Shown: positions 44,007 through 52,657, numbered from the stretch's first letter. The stretch is 64,000 nt of DNA from JAWSVE01 sp050789445 (GCA_050789445.1 JAILXR010000001.1:744001-808000), one strand, 5' to 3'. The notes: generated from the letters alone by a model not told the origin. Program-made: numbers and translations.

Positions 44007-45200
44007 TTAGTTTCCGTTAGTTTTAACACTCGTTTCAACAGAAGAAATAAGTAAAGTGGTTATTTGATCTATTTCGGCCGTCGAGGTTGCAGTTAGCCGC
44101 ATATCGCAAAGACTTTTTAATAAAAGTTTTGTTTTGGGTAGCAAGGGGTTTTCTTCAAGATACTTCCAATTCCAAAAGCAGCGTGCGTTTCTTGAGTTGG
44201 CGTCACCTAGAAGCACTAACTTAATACCGTTAGCGTTAACCAGCTTAACAAAATATTGTTGCTGATCTTCGGTCATATTTTGTAACGTAAATTGAATGGA
44301 ATTGGGTGCAATTTTTAGGCGTGGGTCTCGTTCAGGGATGCGAAAGTATTGGCAAGTTTGGAGTTGATTAACAAAATACGTATACAAAACTCGATACTGT
44401 TTAATACGCTGAGAAACGTCAGCAAGTTTTGCACGAATAACCGCTGCAGTAAGATTGCTCATTCTCAAGCTAAAAGATGGAAGGTAATCTTGGTAATTTT
44501 CTACTAGTTTAGATAAAGAGAGGTGCCCAAGCCACAGCGACTCATAACATCCGGAATAAATAATGGCTTGCGCGGCGAAGTGTTCATTATTGGTAATTAA
44601 CATTCCTCCCTCGCCGGCGCCAATCAGCTTGTAGGATTGCATACTATAGCAACCAATATCACCTAGCGTACCTAGGTGAGCGCCATTCCATGTCATACCG
44701 AATGCGTGTGCTGCATCTTCAATTAAAGTGATATCGTACTCCCGACAAAGGGATGTAACATCACTCATATTAGAAGCATGTCCCCTCATGTGGGAAAGAA
44801 CCATAATTTTTGTTTCATCGGTAATTTTTTCACGGAGATCATCAATATCCACCCCGTAATCTTCATTCATCTCAACTAATTTGGGTCGGCCGCCGGCCTG
44901 AACAATTGCGCTTGGTACTGCAGTAAATGTAAAGCCCGAGGTTAGTACTGGATCGCCGGGTTTAATACCTGCACACAACAGAGAAACAAACAATGATGAA
45001 CCACAAGAATTCATAGCAACTGCATATTTTGCACCAACATAATGAGAAAATTCTTGCTCTAGAATAGGGACGTCGTTTTGATTCGGGGAATTACCTTCGT
45101 AACGATAAAGTTGTCCGTTTTTTAAAACACGATTTACATAACTAACTACTTTTGATGATTGATTCTCTGTGTTTGATAATAATTTATCTTCTGCCATCAC
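44007..45200 (-). CDS. DegT/DnrJ/EryC1/StrS-type PLP enzyme, first copy
   Basis: A 397-residue PLP protein with K191 in MQSYKLIGAGEGG and D162 in TLIEDAAHAFG, both intact. Other family marks are AMNSCGSSLFVSLL (phosphate-binding loop) and VLSHMRGHASNM in the core. It shares the unusual MRG-x-x-x-NM segment with the paralogue downstream, so the pair forms a distinct subgroup. It is first in a three-gene minus-strand operon, with more than 1.3 kb of gene-poor DNA upstream. The substrate is unknown. Confidence 0.85.
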   Translation of the reverse strand: MMAEDKLLSNTENQSSKVVSYVNRVLKNGQLYRYEGNSPNQNDVPILEQEFSHYVGAKYAVAMNSCGSSLFVSLLCAGIKPGDPVLTSGFTFTAVPSAIVQAGGRPKLVEMNEDYGVDIDDLREKITDETKIMVLSHMRGHASNMSDVTSLCREYDITLIEDAAHAFGMTWNGAHLGTLGDIGCYSMQSYKLIGAGEGGMLITNNEHFAAQAIIYSGCYESLWLGHLSLSKLVENYQDYLPSFSLRMSNLTAAVIRAKLADVSQRIKQYRVLYTYFVNQLQTCQYFRIPERDPRLKIAPNSIQFTLQNMTEDQQQYFVKLVNANGIKLVLLGDANSRNARCFWNWKYLEENPLLPKTKLLLKSLCDMRLTATSTAEIDQITTLLISSVETSVKTNGN

Positions 45201-45515
45201 TTTGTTCCACTTTGATTTTTTAGATTTTTCTCTTATCTAATCTTATTTTATTTGGTTAAACGCTCATAACTAGAATGCAGAGGCTCTGGGAAATAATTAA
45301 TAGATATTATCTTTATGGTTTTAGGCGTTGTTATAAAATGTTCCATGGAGGTTCAATTTTACACTTGCCAGACTGAACACTCCCAGCTCTATCACTTTTA
45401 GAGATTTCATTATTGAAAATGTTTAAAAGTCAAACTGCTCTCTATATGCATATTATGTTTTATTTCTTCTTATTTTAATCGGTCAGCAGGATGGTAATCA
45501 CAAGCCATTTTAGGT

Positions 45516-45692
45516 GTGCCGATCATAAATGACACCGCATACCATCGTTGTACTAGTCGTTATAATTATAGCTTCAATTGTTTGCGGTGTTCACCATCGG
45601 AGCAATGTTTTATAGAGATTTTTGGTGGATCGACCGGTGTTATTGATTCATCAGTTCCTGAGTGTGTAAATTCTTGGCTTTCTTTGTTTTAA
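45516..45692 (+). CDS. Possible small Cys-containing ORF or gene remnant
   Basis: A 58-codon frame from GTG 45516 (GVPIINDTAYHRCTSRYNYS is the first recognisable part, the GTG being its Val) ending at TAA 45692. It encodes five cysteines and a composition unlike random AT-rich DNA. No SD is visible, and the frame is open upstream only to about 45501. It is either the 3' end of a lost gene or a short peptide gene. Confidence 0.3.
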   Translation: MPIINDTAYHRCTSRYNYSFNCLRCSPSEQCFIEIFGGSTGVIDSSVPECVNSWLSLF

Positions 45693-45713
45693 CCATTAAG
45701 GAGGGTTAATAAA

Positions 45714-45743
45714 ATGAAAAAAACGATACAATATTTTGAATAG
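45714..45743 (+). other. Micro-frame behind a perfect ribosome binding site
   Basis: The sequence AAGGAGGG at 45698-45705 is followed after 8 bases by ATG and only nine codons (MKKTIQYFE) before TAG. Such a strong SD is wasted on so short a peptide unless this is a leader peptide or the surviving start of a broken gene. Confidence 0.4.
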
Positions 45744-46528
45744 TAATACATTATTTTGACACATAGAAAATCATGATGAAAATATTGTATAAATGCTTTC
45801 ATAGTTATAGTGTTGAGTAAATGAATTCATCAGCTAGATTGAAGCTATTGAATTTGGGTTTTAATTTTTGTGATAGGCTTAGAAAAATATTATCATTTTA
45901 TAATATTTATATGAAGTTATAGTTGATTCATTATAAGAAACCAGAGATACATATATAAAAACATTACATTTAATTTTCATTGGCTTGTTAGTTGTTAATT
46001 AAGGTGTAATTTTTAATTCACAAATATTTTAAATTATATTGCATCCTCATTGTTTTTTTATAAATAATCAGACTTGACAATGTTGTTTTTGAGCTGGGGG
46101 GAGGAGGTGTTTGTGGATGAATAAAATTTACAAATAGCATCTGCTAAAAGTATCTTATAGAGCATTAATTTTTTATTGTTGATTGAACTCAGAGGGTTAT
46201 ATGTTTGGAGTAAGAAGCTGATATTTTGATTTGAAATGAAATGTATTGCAATGAGCAGTGTCGAATAAATAAAGTATTAAGCCCCTAGTTTTTCTGTATC
46301 AGACATATTTTATTTAAATGGTTTTTGATTAATGTCTCTAGCATTTTATAAATAAAATTTACTCCATGTATAGTGTTTTTGTAATATGACTAGTAGGGGC
46401 GATTGTTAAGAAAGAAGTAATGCAATTTTTTGATGTCAATTCTTTTTATTTGGTAGTTACTCTTTTCATTTGTAGACTTCATTGCTCCTTTTATTGTGGT
46501 TTTATACTAAATCGTGGCGCATAAAGCA

Positions 46529-46885
46529 TCAGAAAGGGTACCAAATTCCAATTTCTGAATATTGTATATTTCCTGGCAAATCTCCCCTATCTCTTTCTGG
46601 TGGGTAGGGTGGGCAGATTGCTTTAGCCAATTTTCCTGGCTTAGCAACAACGTTTTTGCTTTTTCCCGTATTACACACCACGCGGATACCAGTCCATGTC
46701 GATGGCGAAATCACCTCAGCGGAAACTCCACGATTCTTCCTTGCTATAATATGTCCTTTAAATATATAGATGGATTCTTGATTTGCTTCATCCAGTTTAT
46801 ATGGTCCTCTCCATTCAGCATTAGCCAAAGATGAGTTTACTAGGGAAGACATTATCACTATAAAAATTACAATTGATTTGTTCAT
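46529..46885 (-). CDS. Small secreted hypothetical protein
   Basis: A 118-residue exported protein with a signal peptide (SIVIFIVIMSSLVNSSLANA) and a mature part of about 95 residues with two cysteines (VVCNTG and AICPPYPP). WRGPYKLDEANQESIYIF and GIWYPF suggest a small beta-rich domain. No family was recognised. An SD-like AAGGTGT lies ahead of the ATG. It is isolated by long gene-poor stretches on both sides (1.3 kb and 0.7 kb). Confidence 0.6.
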   Translation of the reverse strand: MNKSIVIFIVIMSSLVNSSLANAEWRGPYKLDEANQESIYIFKGHIIARKNRGVSAEVISPSTWTGIRVVCNTGKSKNVVAKPGKLAKAICPPYPPERDRGDLPGNIQYSEIGIWYPF

Positions 46886-47280
46886 TGTTACACCTTTTAT
46901 GTTAATAATACTGGCAGAGTATTTTGGTTTTTTTAGTGCAATTTAAACAATAAAATCATCATGAAAAACTAACAAAAATTGACATTTCAAGTGTTGATAT
47001 GTAGTGATTGAAATACTGAGTTACTCTGTCTAATAAGGGTTTTCATATTCTATGTATTAAATATTATTTTTATTTTTTTGAAAATATCTTTTTATAAGAT
47101 TGTATTGATAATTTTAAGGTCTTCTCTATTGGAGAGCTGGGTTAATATGTAGTTTATTGCCATCAGTGCAATTTATTACTTGAAACCAAGCAATATTACG
47201 CTCGAGCTTTTGTTGGGTATAGATTTTAGTAGGTTCTGATGAGATGTGTTAGTTGTAGTGGTGTTCACTTTTACTAAAAA
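46886..47280. other. Intergenic region, nothing assigned
   Basis: Very AT-rich DNA upstream of the small secreted protein; no frame, hairpin or repeat stands out. Confidence 0.4.
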
Positions 47281-47415
47281 GCGATAAAAAAATTTTTTCC
47301 CAGTTTTAATCAGCATAGAAATTCAGAACCCTACGGCGTGTGGGTAGACTCTAAAAGTGCCGCCTTTACGAATGTGTATATAGGCACGACTATCATTGTG
47401 CATATTAAAAAATAA
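47281..47415 (+). pseudogene. Coding-like fragment without start
   Basis: A 44-codon frame with no start that reads like real protein (FPSFNQHRNSEPYGVWVDSK, then SAAFTNVYIGTTIIVHIKK) and ends at TAA 47413-47415. A second short frame follows at 47442-47564 (40 codons, ADAEDFMSLWGAIAMVDSAS), overlapping the end of rsmC by a few bases. Both are probably remnants of lost genes. Confidence 0.3.
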
Positions 47416-47560
47416 ATGTCGGTCAAATAAATATCCCTAAAATGATAAATGTCTCCCCGAAAAATTTTGCCGCCGATGCTGAGGATTTTATGAGTCTATG
47501 GGGAGCTATAGCAATGGTTGATAGCGCTTCACCATTTAAAGGTATTTTTTCTAATATGTA

Positions 47561-48649
47561 CTAATGCTCAATCGAAAAAATCTTAAACCCTTGATCTTGC
47601 TGAACCAATTGTATTTTCCCAAACAGTTTTTCGCCCAATCTTTCAATTGGTACAAACTGATTCACAACGAAGAGGGCGGTTCCACGTTTGTTTAAAAGGC
47701 GTGATGTTTGTTTGAGGAATTTTTTACTGAGTTCTTCATCTACACCAAAGCCACTGTGAAATGGTGGATTGCAAACAATCAGCTTAAAGCGTCGTTCTAT
47801 ATTGCTGCCGCAATCATCCAGCCGAACATCAACCTCTAATCCATTCAGTTCCATATTTTTCTTTGTTGCATTGACTGCTGCAATGTTATTGTCGGTTGCG
47901 CATCGATATTCTGTTTCAAAATCTTTTGTCACTAACGACAAATAACCCCAGCCACAACCTAAATCTAAAAAGCTCGATGCTTTTCGAAATTGATGGTGAT
48001 AATGAGCAATATACTCAGCCAATAATTTTGAGCCTCTATCCACTTTGTTCCAGCCAAACACACCGGGCTTGCTGTAAAAGCTAACACCGTTATCTTCTAT
48101 TAAGCGAAGGTCTGGGTAGTCTTGAGTGTTTAGGCTATTGTTGGCGATATTTTCCGGTGTTGTGCTGGATGTTTTTTCTAGCTGTGCACTGTAATAACTA
48201 CCATTTTTTTTACTGTTTTTTTCTATCCCAAAGTTATCACAGGTATTTTTAACGATGGATTTAAAACCGTCATTTTTCTCGCCAATTAAAATTAGTTCAC
48301 CATTCGTGTTTAACTTTTTGATACTTTCATTAATACAGTGATGAGCGAGGGGTTTTTCTTTTGATATGCGATAAATGATTGTATTGAAAGAAGAGTGGTC
48401 GTTTATGGCGGACAAATCATAATCATTGATGATTGTTTTTATTTGATATTTATCGGATAAAAGACATTGAAGGTCAATCCGATTAGTAACGGCTACGAGA
48501 TCTTGCTGCCTTTTTGCCAGTGCGGGTTGTAATGCTTCTAATAGATCGATGGAAATGTTTTCGTCGACGATCCAACACAACGGTGATGGGGATTCATCTA
48601 ATGCCGTTGTTAAAATTTGGCATATTGATTTAAAAGAAGAGTCTTTCAT
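47561..48649 (-). CDS. rsmC: 16S rRNA (guanine-N2)-methyltransferase, RsmC type
   Basis: A 362-residue SAM methyltransferase with two related domains. The N-terminal half is a degenerate copy; the C-terminal half has SFLDLGCGWGYLSLV (SAM motif) and the catalytic NPPFHSG of N2-guanine RNA methyltransferases. GVFGWNKVDRGSKLL resembles the RsmC linker more than that of RlmG, so modification of G1207 in 16S rRNA is the likely role. RlmG remains an alternative. A minus-strand rsuA-like gene lies 74 bases upstream. Confidence 0.8.
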   Translation of the reverse strand: MKDSSFKSICQILTTALDESPSPLCWIVDENISIDLLEALQPALAKRQQDLVAVTNRIDLQCLLSDKYQIKTIINDYDLSAINDHSSFNTIIYRISKEKPLAHHCINESIKKLNTNGELILIGEKNDGFKSIVKNTCDNFGIEKNSKKNGSYYSAQLEKTSSTTPENIANNSLNTQDYPDLRLIEDNGVSFYSKPGVFGWNKVDRGSKLLAEYIAHYHHQFRKASSFLDLGCGWGYLSLVTKDFETEYRCATDNNIAAVNATKKNMELNGLEVDVRLDDCGSNIERRFKLIVCNPPFHSGFGVDEELSKKFLKQTSRLLNKRGTALFVVNQFVPIERLGEKLFGKIQLVQQDQGFKIFSIEH

Positions 48650-48723
48650 TGATGGCCTAAAGGTTACCTGTTGCTTAGATAATATTGATGTTATAGATAA
48701 TCTGGAATTTAAAGGTTCAGAGT

Positions 48724-49446
48724 CTAAGAGATACTATTAATTTCTTCTGGTGTGAGTGCTCGGTGTTCACCTTCTTTTAAATCGGGGTCTAAGATGATGT
48801 CACCAATCTGTTGTCTGTGTAACTCAGTCACTCTATTTTCACAGGCGGCAAACATTCTTTTTACTTGGTGGTAACGGCCTTCACTGATTGTGACTAATGC
48901 AATTTTTCTATTGTCAGCGTCGACGCCAGCTCCAACTCCAGTTCCAACAAGGAGCTCAGAAGGTTTTGTTGGTTTGTCTTCACCGTTCAATAATATGCCC
49001 GTTTTAAATTGTTCGACGGTGTCGTCGGTAATGTCTTCTGCAGCGGTTACTCGATAGGTTTTTTTGCAGTCTTTATTGGGTGAAATGATTTTATGGATCC
49101 ACTGTCCATCGTCACTCACCAATACTAAACCGGTAGTATCTTTATCTAATCGACCTGCTACAGATACTTTGTTGAGCGGAGCTGGTTGGATTAAATCAAT
49201 CACGGTAGCATGATCGGCATCACTGTTAGCGCAGATAACCCCCTTGGGTTTGTGTATCATTAAATAAGTTTTGCCGGGAAGGGATAATGTTTTTTTTTCA
49301 AAAATAATGTTATTGGTTTCGTCAACGTTGAATGAGGCACTTTTAATTTTTTTGCCGTCAACAATGACTTTTCCTTTGTTTATTTCTCGACGGCTTTGTG
49401 CGCGAGGTAGTCCTGTTGAGTGGCTAAGAAACTTATCGAGACGCAT
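48724..49446 (-). CDS. rsuA: rRNA pseudouridine synthase, RsuA family
   Basis: A 240-residue enzyme with an N-terminal S4 RNA-binding domain (MRLDKFLSHSTGLPRAQSRR, then GKVIVDGKKI) and the catalytic motif GRLDKDTTGLVLVSDD carrying the Asp nucleophile (RLD), then GRYHQVKRMFA. The closest pattern is RsuA, which modifies U516 of 16S rRNA; RluE/RluF types are less likely by length. It lies between rsmC and folD on the same strand. Confidence 0.88.
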   Translation of the reverse strand: MRLDKFLSHSTGLPRAQSRREINKGKVIVDGKKIKSASFNVDETNNIIFEKKTLSLPGKTYLMIHKPKGVICANSDADHATVIDLIQPAPLNKVSVAGRLDKDTTGLVLVSDDGQWIHKIISPNKDCKKTYRVTAAEDITDDTVEQFKTGILLNGEDKPTKPSELLVGTGVGAGVDADNRKIALVTISEGRYHQVKRMFAACENRVTELHRQQIGDIILDPDLKEGEHRALTPEEINSIS

Positions 49447-49488
49447 AAATGCTTTCTTTTCGAGTTGTGTTTGATCTCTTCACACGAA

Positions 49489-50355
49489 TTATGAAGATAT
49501 TTTTTTCTCACCTGAATCTACCGATTGGTAAATGAGCGTGTTAATTGTCATTGGTCCAACACCACCAGGGACTGGTGTGTAAGCAGAAGCACGATTAATT
49601 AAAGATTCTGAAAGCTCGATATCACCAACGCGTTCTTTAGGGTGAAAGCCTGCATCAACCACAACAGCGCCATCTTTTATCCAATCAGCTTTGATGAGTT
49701 CCGGCCTGCCAACTGCACCAACAATGATATCGGCTTGAGCAACAATCTCTGCGAGGTTTTTGGTTCTTGAATGGCATACAGTGACGGTCGCATTGGCGTT
49801 TAATAACATCATTGCCATCGGCTTACCGAGGATTTGGCTTCGGCCAACGACAACAGCGTGTTTACCTGCGAGTTCGATATCGTACGCTTCTAAAATTCGC
49901 ATAATGCCTTGCGGCGTCGCAGAGCCATAGGCGGTCATGCCCATTGCCATTCTTCCGAAACCTTGGCAGGTCACGCCGTCGACATCTTTTTCAATGGCGA
50001 TGGCTTCAAAACACGCTTGCTCGTCAATTTGTTCGGGAACGGGGTGCTGTAGCAAAATACCGTGAACATTATCGTTATTGTTTAATTCGTTAATCTTGGC
50101 CAATAACTCACCGGTTGTTGTCTCTGAGGGAAGCTCCACGCGTATTGAACCCATGCCTACTCGCTCGCAAGCATTGCCTTTCATTTTTACATAGGTGGCT
50201 GATGCTGGGTCTGCTCCCACTAAAATTGTCGCTAAAATGGGTGTTTGTCCGCCGCTTTTGGTTTTTAATTTCGTTACACGCTCACTCAGCTCTTGTTCGT
50301 TTTTCTGCGCTAAGGCTTTTCCGTCTAGGACTATGGCTGAAGTAGATGATGACAT
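49489..50355 (-). CDS. folD: Bifunctional methylenetetrahydrofolate dehydrogenase/cyclohydrolase
   Basis: A 288-residue cytoplasmic enzyme of one-carbon metabolism converting 5,10-methylene-THF to 10-formyl-THF. Signatures: PASATYVKMKGNACERVG with the catalytic Lys in YVKMK, GILLQHPVP, DVDGVTCQGFGRMAMG, and the NADP-binding VVGRSQILGKPMAMMLL, ending PVPGGVGPMTINTL. The length matches the family. It is divergent from the tRNA-Pro/Arg/His array, with a 319-base gap holding the tRNA promoter. Confidence 0.96.
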   Translation of the reverse strand: MSSSTSAIVLDGKALAQKNEQELSERVTKLKTKSGGQTPILATILVGADPASATYVKMKGNACERVGMGSIRVELPSETTTGELLAKINELNNNDNVHGILLQHPVPEQIDEQACFEAIAIEKDVDGVTCQGFGRMAMGMTAYGSATPQGIMRILEAYDIELAGKHAVVVGRSQILGKPMAMMLLNANATVTVCHSRTKNLAEIVAQADIIVGAVGRPELIKADWIKDGAVVVDAGFHPKERVGDIELSESLINRASAYTPVPGGVGPMTINTLIYQSVDSGEKKISS

Positions 50356-50611
50356 GATCGAAGTTCCTTAAAAAAGCGCGACGCAAGAGACAGCGGCGTT
50401 ATGACTGGGTTTTAGAGGGCGCGTATTGTCCCACAGACGATAATTTGATCCAACTGCTAATAAAGATTGAAAGAACGAATCCAGAGAGCTTTCTGCGCCG
50501 TATATATTTTGTGATGTTTATGGTCGACACATCTTTGATGGCCCTTTAAAAGCTCATGACTGGAATAATCAAGAAGAATAAATCAAATCCATCAAAATCA
50601 TGTATTTAGGA

Positions 50612-50640
50612 TTGACCTAGAACGGGAGCGTCGGTATCAT
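50612..50640 (+). promoter_or_regulatory. Promoter of the tRNA-Pro/tRNA-Arg array
   Basis: TTGACC (50612-50617), a 17-base spacer and TATCAT (50635-50640), followed by a GC-rich discriminator (CCGCACC) as in stringently controlled stable-RNA promoters. tRNA-Pro begins 34 bases after the -10. Confidence 0.7.
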
Positions 50641-50674
50641 CCGCACCTCTTGAAATCGGGTTGATTTCAGATAT

Positions 50675-50751
50675 CGGAGTGTAGCGCAGCTTGGTAGCGC
50701 GCCTGCTTTGGGAGCAGGATGTCGGGGGTTCGAATCCCTCCACTCCGACCA
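50675..50751 (+). tRNA. tRNA-Pro (anticodon TGG)
   Basis: A 77-base cloverleaf with acceptor CGGAGTG / CACTCCG, discriminator A and encoded CCA; anticodon stem-loop CTGCTTTGGGAGCAG gives TGG, and the T-loop is GGTTCGAATCC. It reads CCN proline codons. It is first in the array. Confidence 0.97.
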
Positions 50752-50889
50752 TTTTCATTTTGTGAATGTCGAACCTAGATTAGCTTCTTGCCTGTTAGCT
50801 CATTATCCTTGTATTGTTGTGGTTAGCTAAATAATTAGGCATCTTGGTATTTTGCTTATGTAAATGGATAGCTCTGCTGGGCACATAAT

Positions 50890-50966
<77 letters not shown>

Positions 50967-50989
50967 TTTTTCTCAGTAGAATCAATAAG

Positions 50990-51199
50990 TTAGAATCTTT
51001 TGATTTTTTTAAATCGCTTCCTCATATTCCAAATCACTTTCTCATCTCGGCTTTTTTCGCCCTCTAAGCGTTTGCTTACACGATCAAATTTTATCTTATA
51101 TATGTTGTTTTTCCTCTTTTCTGCTTGTTTTGTAAGCTTGTAGCCTGAATTTAGGCCTTCAAGATTTTTCAAAATCACTTTCTTACAAGATAGAATCAT
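50990..51199 (-). CDS. Possible small basic protein
   Basis: A 69-residue ORF starting at an ATG (MILSCKKVILKNLEGLNSGY), very rich in Lys/Arg (VSKRLEGEKSRDEKV). It is placed just inside the left att repeat, where excisionases or DNA-binding accessory factors often lie, but there is no recognisable helix-turn-helix and the SD (AAAGAAG) is modest. It may be non-coding. Confidence 0.3.
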   Translation of the reverse strand: MILSCKKVILKNLEGLNSGYKLTKQAEKRKNNIYKIKFDRVSKRLEGEKSRDEKVIWNMRKRFKKIKRF

Positions 51200-51440
51200 C
51201 TTCTTTGGAGTGTCTTAACATAACAAATAAGAAGTTAGGTGCTCTTTGATGGAAGTGTGTATTATTGGAGCGAAGGGTACTAGATTCTATCGAATTGCCG
51301 CTAAGGTCGATTTCACGGCTTCTGTCGACATTAGTATTTTACTAAGTGGGTTGGAGGCGGGTTGGCACAAAAGCGCTAAAAAATGCCTTTTTGTGCTGTT
51401 CATGCGTGACCCAAGATTATGGGTGGTGTAGAATGCGATT

Positions 51441-51497
51441 TATAGGCAAAAAAAACCCAGTACATCGTTCAATATACTGGGTATTTTTTTGCCTATA
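51441..51497. terminator. Long bidirectional hairpin in the island
   Basis: Arms TATAGGCAAAAAAAACCCAG (51441-51460, with TA following) and TACTGGGTATTTTTTTGCCTATA, split, at 51475-51497. Strong stem with A- and T-runs inside. It serves as a terminator on either strand or as an island structural site. Confidence 0.7.
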
Positions 51498-51503
51498 TAG
51501 CGT

Positions 51504-51548
51504 TGTTATCATAGGGCATAGTTTTCGACGGCTCCCCCTTTGATAACA
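51504..51548. repeat. Second hairpin-forming inverted repeat in the island
   Basis: TGTTATCATAGGG (51504-51516) and CCCTTTGATAACA (51536-51548) pair over 12 of 13 positions with a 19-base loop. There is no T-run, so it is not a terminator. It could be a recombination or replication site; the core does not match the attC consensus well. Confidence 0.5.
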
Positions 51549-51663
51549 GTAAACAACTACCACGCAATTGTGCAGGCGGCAATATCTTACTATTTTAAAA
51601 TACTATTTGTATATACGTTGGCGTATAACTGTTTGCAAAATTGCGTTTAATAGGAAAAATTAA

Positions 51664-52002
51664 ATGACAATTGAAAGAAAGACACTCAAAGTTGATGTTA
51701 AAAGCCGTACGATTGAGTTTGAGTTACATCCATACACATATAGGTATTGGCCTGAGTATGGAGGCATCTATATCTTCCTAGCAAAGCCATATAATTCTCC
51801 TGCTTGGTTACCGCTTTATATGGGAAAAGCAAAATCACTTGGAGGCAGATTACCTAACCATGAGCGATGGGCTGAATCTAGGTCGAAAGGGGCGACTCAT
51901 GTTGCATTTGTTAGGATTGACAATACGTTTTTGAGAAGTGAAATTGAAGAATCGCTGATCGAAAAGTACTCTCCCGAGCTAAACAAACACTTTGTAGATT
52001 AA
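51664..52002 (+). CDS. GIY-YIG nuclease-domain protein
   Basis: A 112-residue single-domain protein. The signature appears as GGIYIFLAK followed by PLYMGKAKSLGGRLPNHERW, with a metal-binding Glu in SEIEESLIEKYSPELNKHF. In the second motif YMG replaces the usual YIG. GIY-YIG domains cut DNA in repair, homing and restriction systems; with no extra DNA-binding domain the target is unknown. It is encoded in the tRNA-Arg island, with its own terminator downstream. Homing-like or anti-phage roles are guesses. Confidence 0.8.
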   Translation: MTIERKTLKVDVKSRTIEFELHPYTYRYWPEYGGIYIFLAKPYNSPAWLPLYMGKAKSLGGRLPNHERWAESRSKGATHVAFVRIDNTFLRSEIEESLIEKYSPELNKHFVD

Positions 52003-52011
52003 GTGGAAATA

Positions 52012-52047
52012 AATAATAAGGTCTGTGAAACTGCAGACCTTATTATT
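52012..52047 (+). terminator. Terminator of the GIY-YIG gene
   Basis: Near-perfect inverted repeat AATAATAAGGTCTG / CAGACCTTATTATT around a short loop, 10 bases after the stop codon, followed by TT. It may also stop the convergent XRE gene. Confidence 0.8.
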
Positions 52048-52130
52048 TTAAAGCTAAGCAAATTGTATGATTAGTTTTACATTTTATTTTTTAGCTTCAT
52101 CCTTAGTTAACTTTATTTAAAAGGGTTAAT

Positions 52131-52457
52131 TTAAAAAATTTGCTCAGTCTTTATTTCTAACGCAGCTGCAAGTTTTTCGATAGATTGTTTTTGATATTTT
52201 CCTTCGGATGTTTCGAGGCTTTGATAAGCTGGTTGCGACATCCCCATTTTTTTTGCAACGTCTTTTTGAGTCAGTTTTTTGTGTAGCCGCCAAGCTTTCA
52301 AGATACTGCATTTTTCTTTTGTGAAAATTTTCATCACTTCGTGCGGTATGGTTGGCTCTTTCTCTTTTACCAACTCTAAATATTCCTTGTAAGGTATAAC
52401 GGCAAATACGGGTTTGCCGTCTTTGTTGATTACCTGGTGATTTGTATGTTTACTCAT
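52131..52457 (-). CDS. XRE-family regulator with Phd/YefM-like N-terminus
   Basis: A 108-residue protein. Residues 1-35 (HQVINKDGKPVFAVIPYKEY) match the start of antitoxins that carry a Phd/YefM-like strand-turn-strand; residues 50-105 are a Cro/C1 helix-turn-helix (LTQKDVAKKMGMSQPAYQSLE). Such proteins are usually antitoxins or element regulators. No toxin gene is next to it: downstream is the convergent GIY-YIG gene and upstream is the att repeat. A near-palindrome 21 bases ahead of the start is a likely autoregulatory operator. Confidence 0.8.
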   Translation of the reverse strand: MSKHTNHQVINKDGKPVFAVIPYKEYLELVKEKEPTIPHEVMKIFTKEKCSILKAWRLHKKLTQKDVAKKMGMSQPAYQSLETSEGKYQKQSIEKLAAALEIKTEQIF

Positions 52458-52477
52458 CTCTCTTTTACTCTGTTTGT

Positions 52478-52512
52478 CTTATATATCCTTTATATTATAA
52501 GGAATATATAAG
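52478..52512. promoter_or_regulatory. Near-palindromic operator upstream of XRE gene
   Basis: CTTATATATCC ... GGAATATATAAG with CCTTTAT / ATAAGG inside, about 35 bases, one bulged base. It lies just upstream of the XRE start and is made of AT-rich half-sites as usual for Cro/C1 regulators. The regulator-site pairing is inferred. Confidence 0.5.
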
Positions 52513-52628
52513 ATAAACTAGATGTTTTATAAGTTAATAGTTTGGTTTATCTATAATCTTACCGCTTTATTTGTATTTAACAGTTTGATTAGCTCTTTTT
52601 ATTATGTGGGATAGAAGGTTATTTTACT

Positions 52629-52657
52629 TTCTCATTTCGTTTTAAGGTGTGTATAAT
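52629..52657 (+). promoter_or_regulatory. tRNA-type promoter at the right end of the island
   Basis: TTCTCA (-35) and a perfect TATAAT (52652-52657) are 17 bases apart, followed by GCGCGGCC, the discriminator style of tRNA promoters. It would drive the truncated tRNA-Arg copy and tRNA-His. Confidence 0.65.

Larger units (their letters stand above)
45201..46528. other. Gene-poor AT-rich region with decay signatures
   Basis: About 1.3 kb with no normal gene. Open stretches that look coding but are too short or lack a start occur at 45516-45692 and 46080-46124. Strong SD sequences stand in front of truncated micro-frames at 45714 and 46117. The most likely reading is accumulated gene decay. It also has to hold the promoter of the DegT operon. 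Confidence 0.5.

Noticed and set aside
51246..51431. 61-codon ORF in the tRNA-Arg island, after a GTTAGGTG motif resembling an integron cassette boundary
   Set aside because: No convincing attC partner with matching inner and outer boxes was found, composition is not protein-like, and it ends just before a terminator hairpin.
51504..51548. Possible integron attC site
   Set aside because: The arms pair well, but the GTTRRRY/RYYYAAC core boxes and extrahelical bases do not fit.
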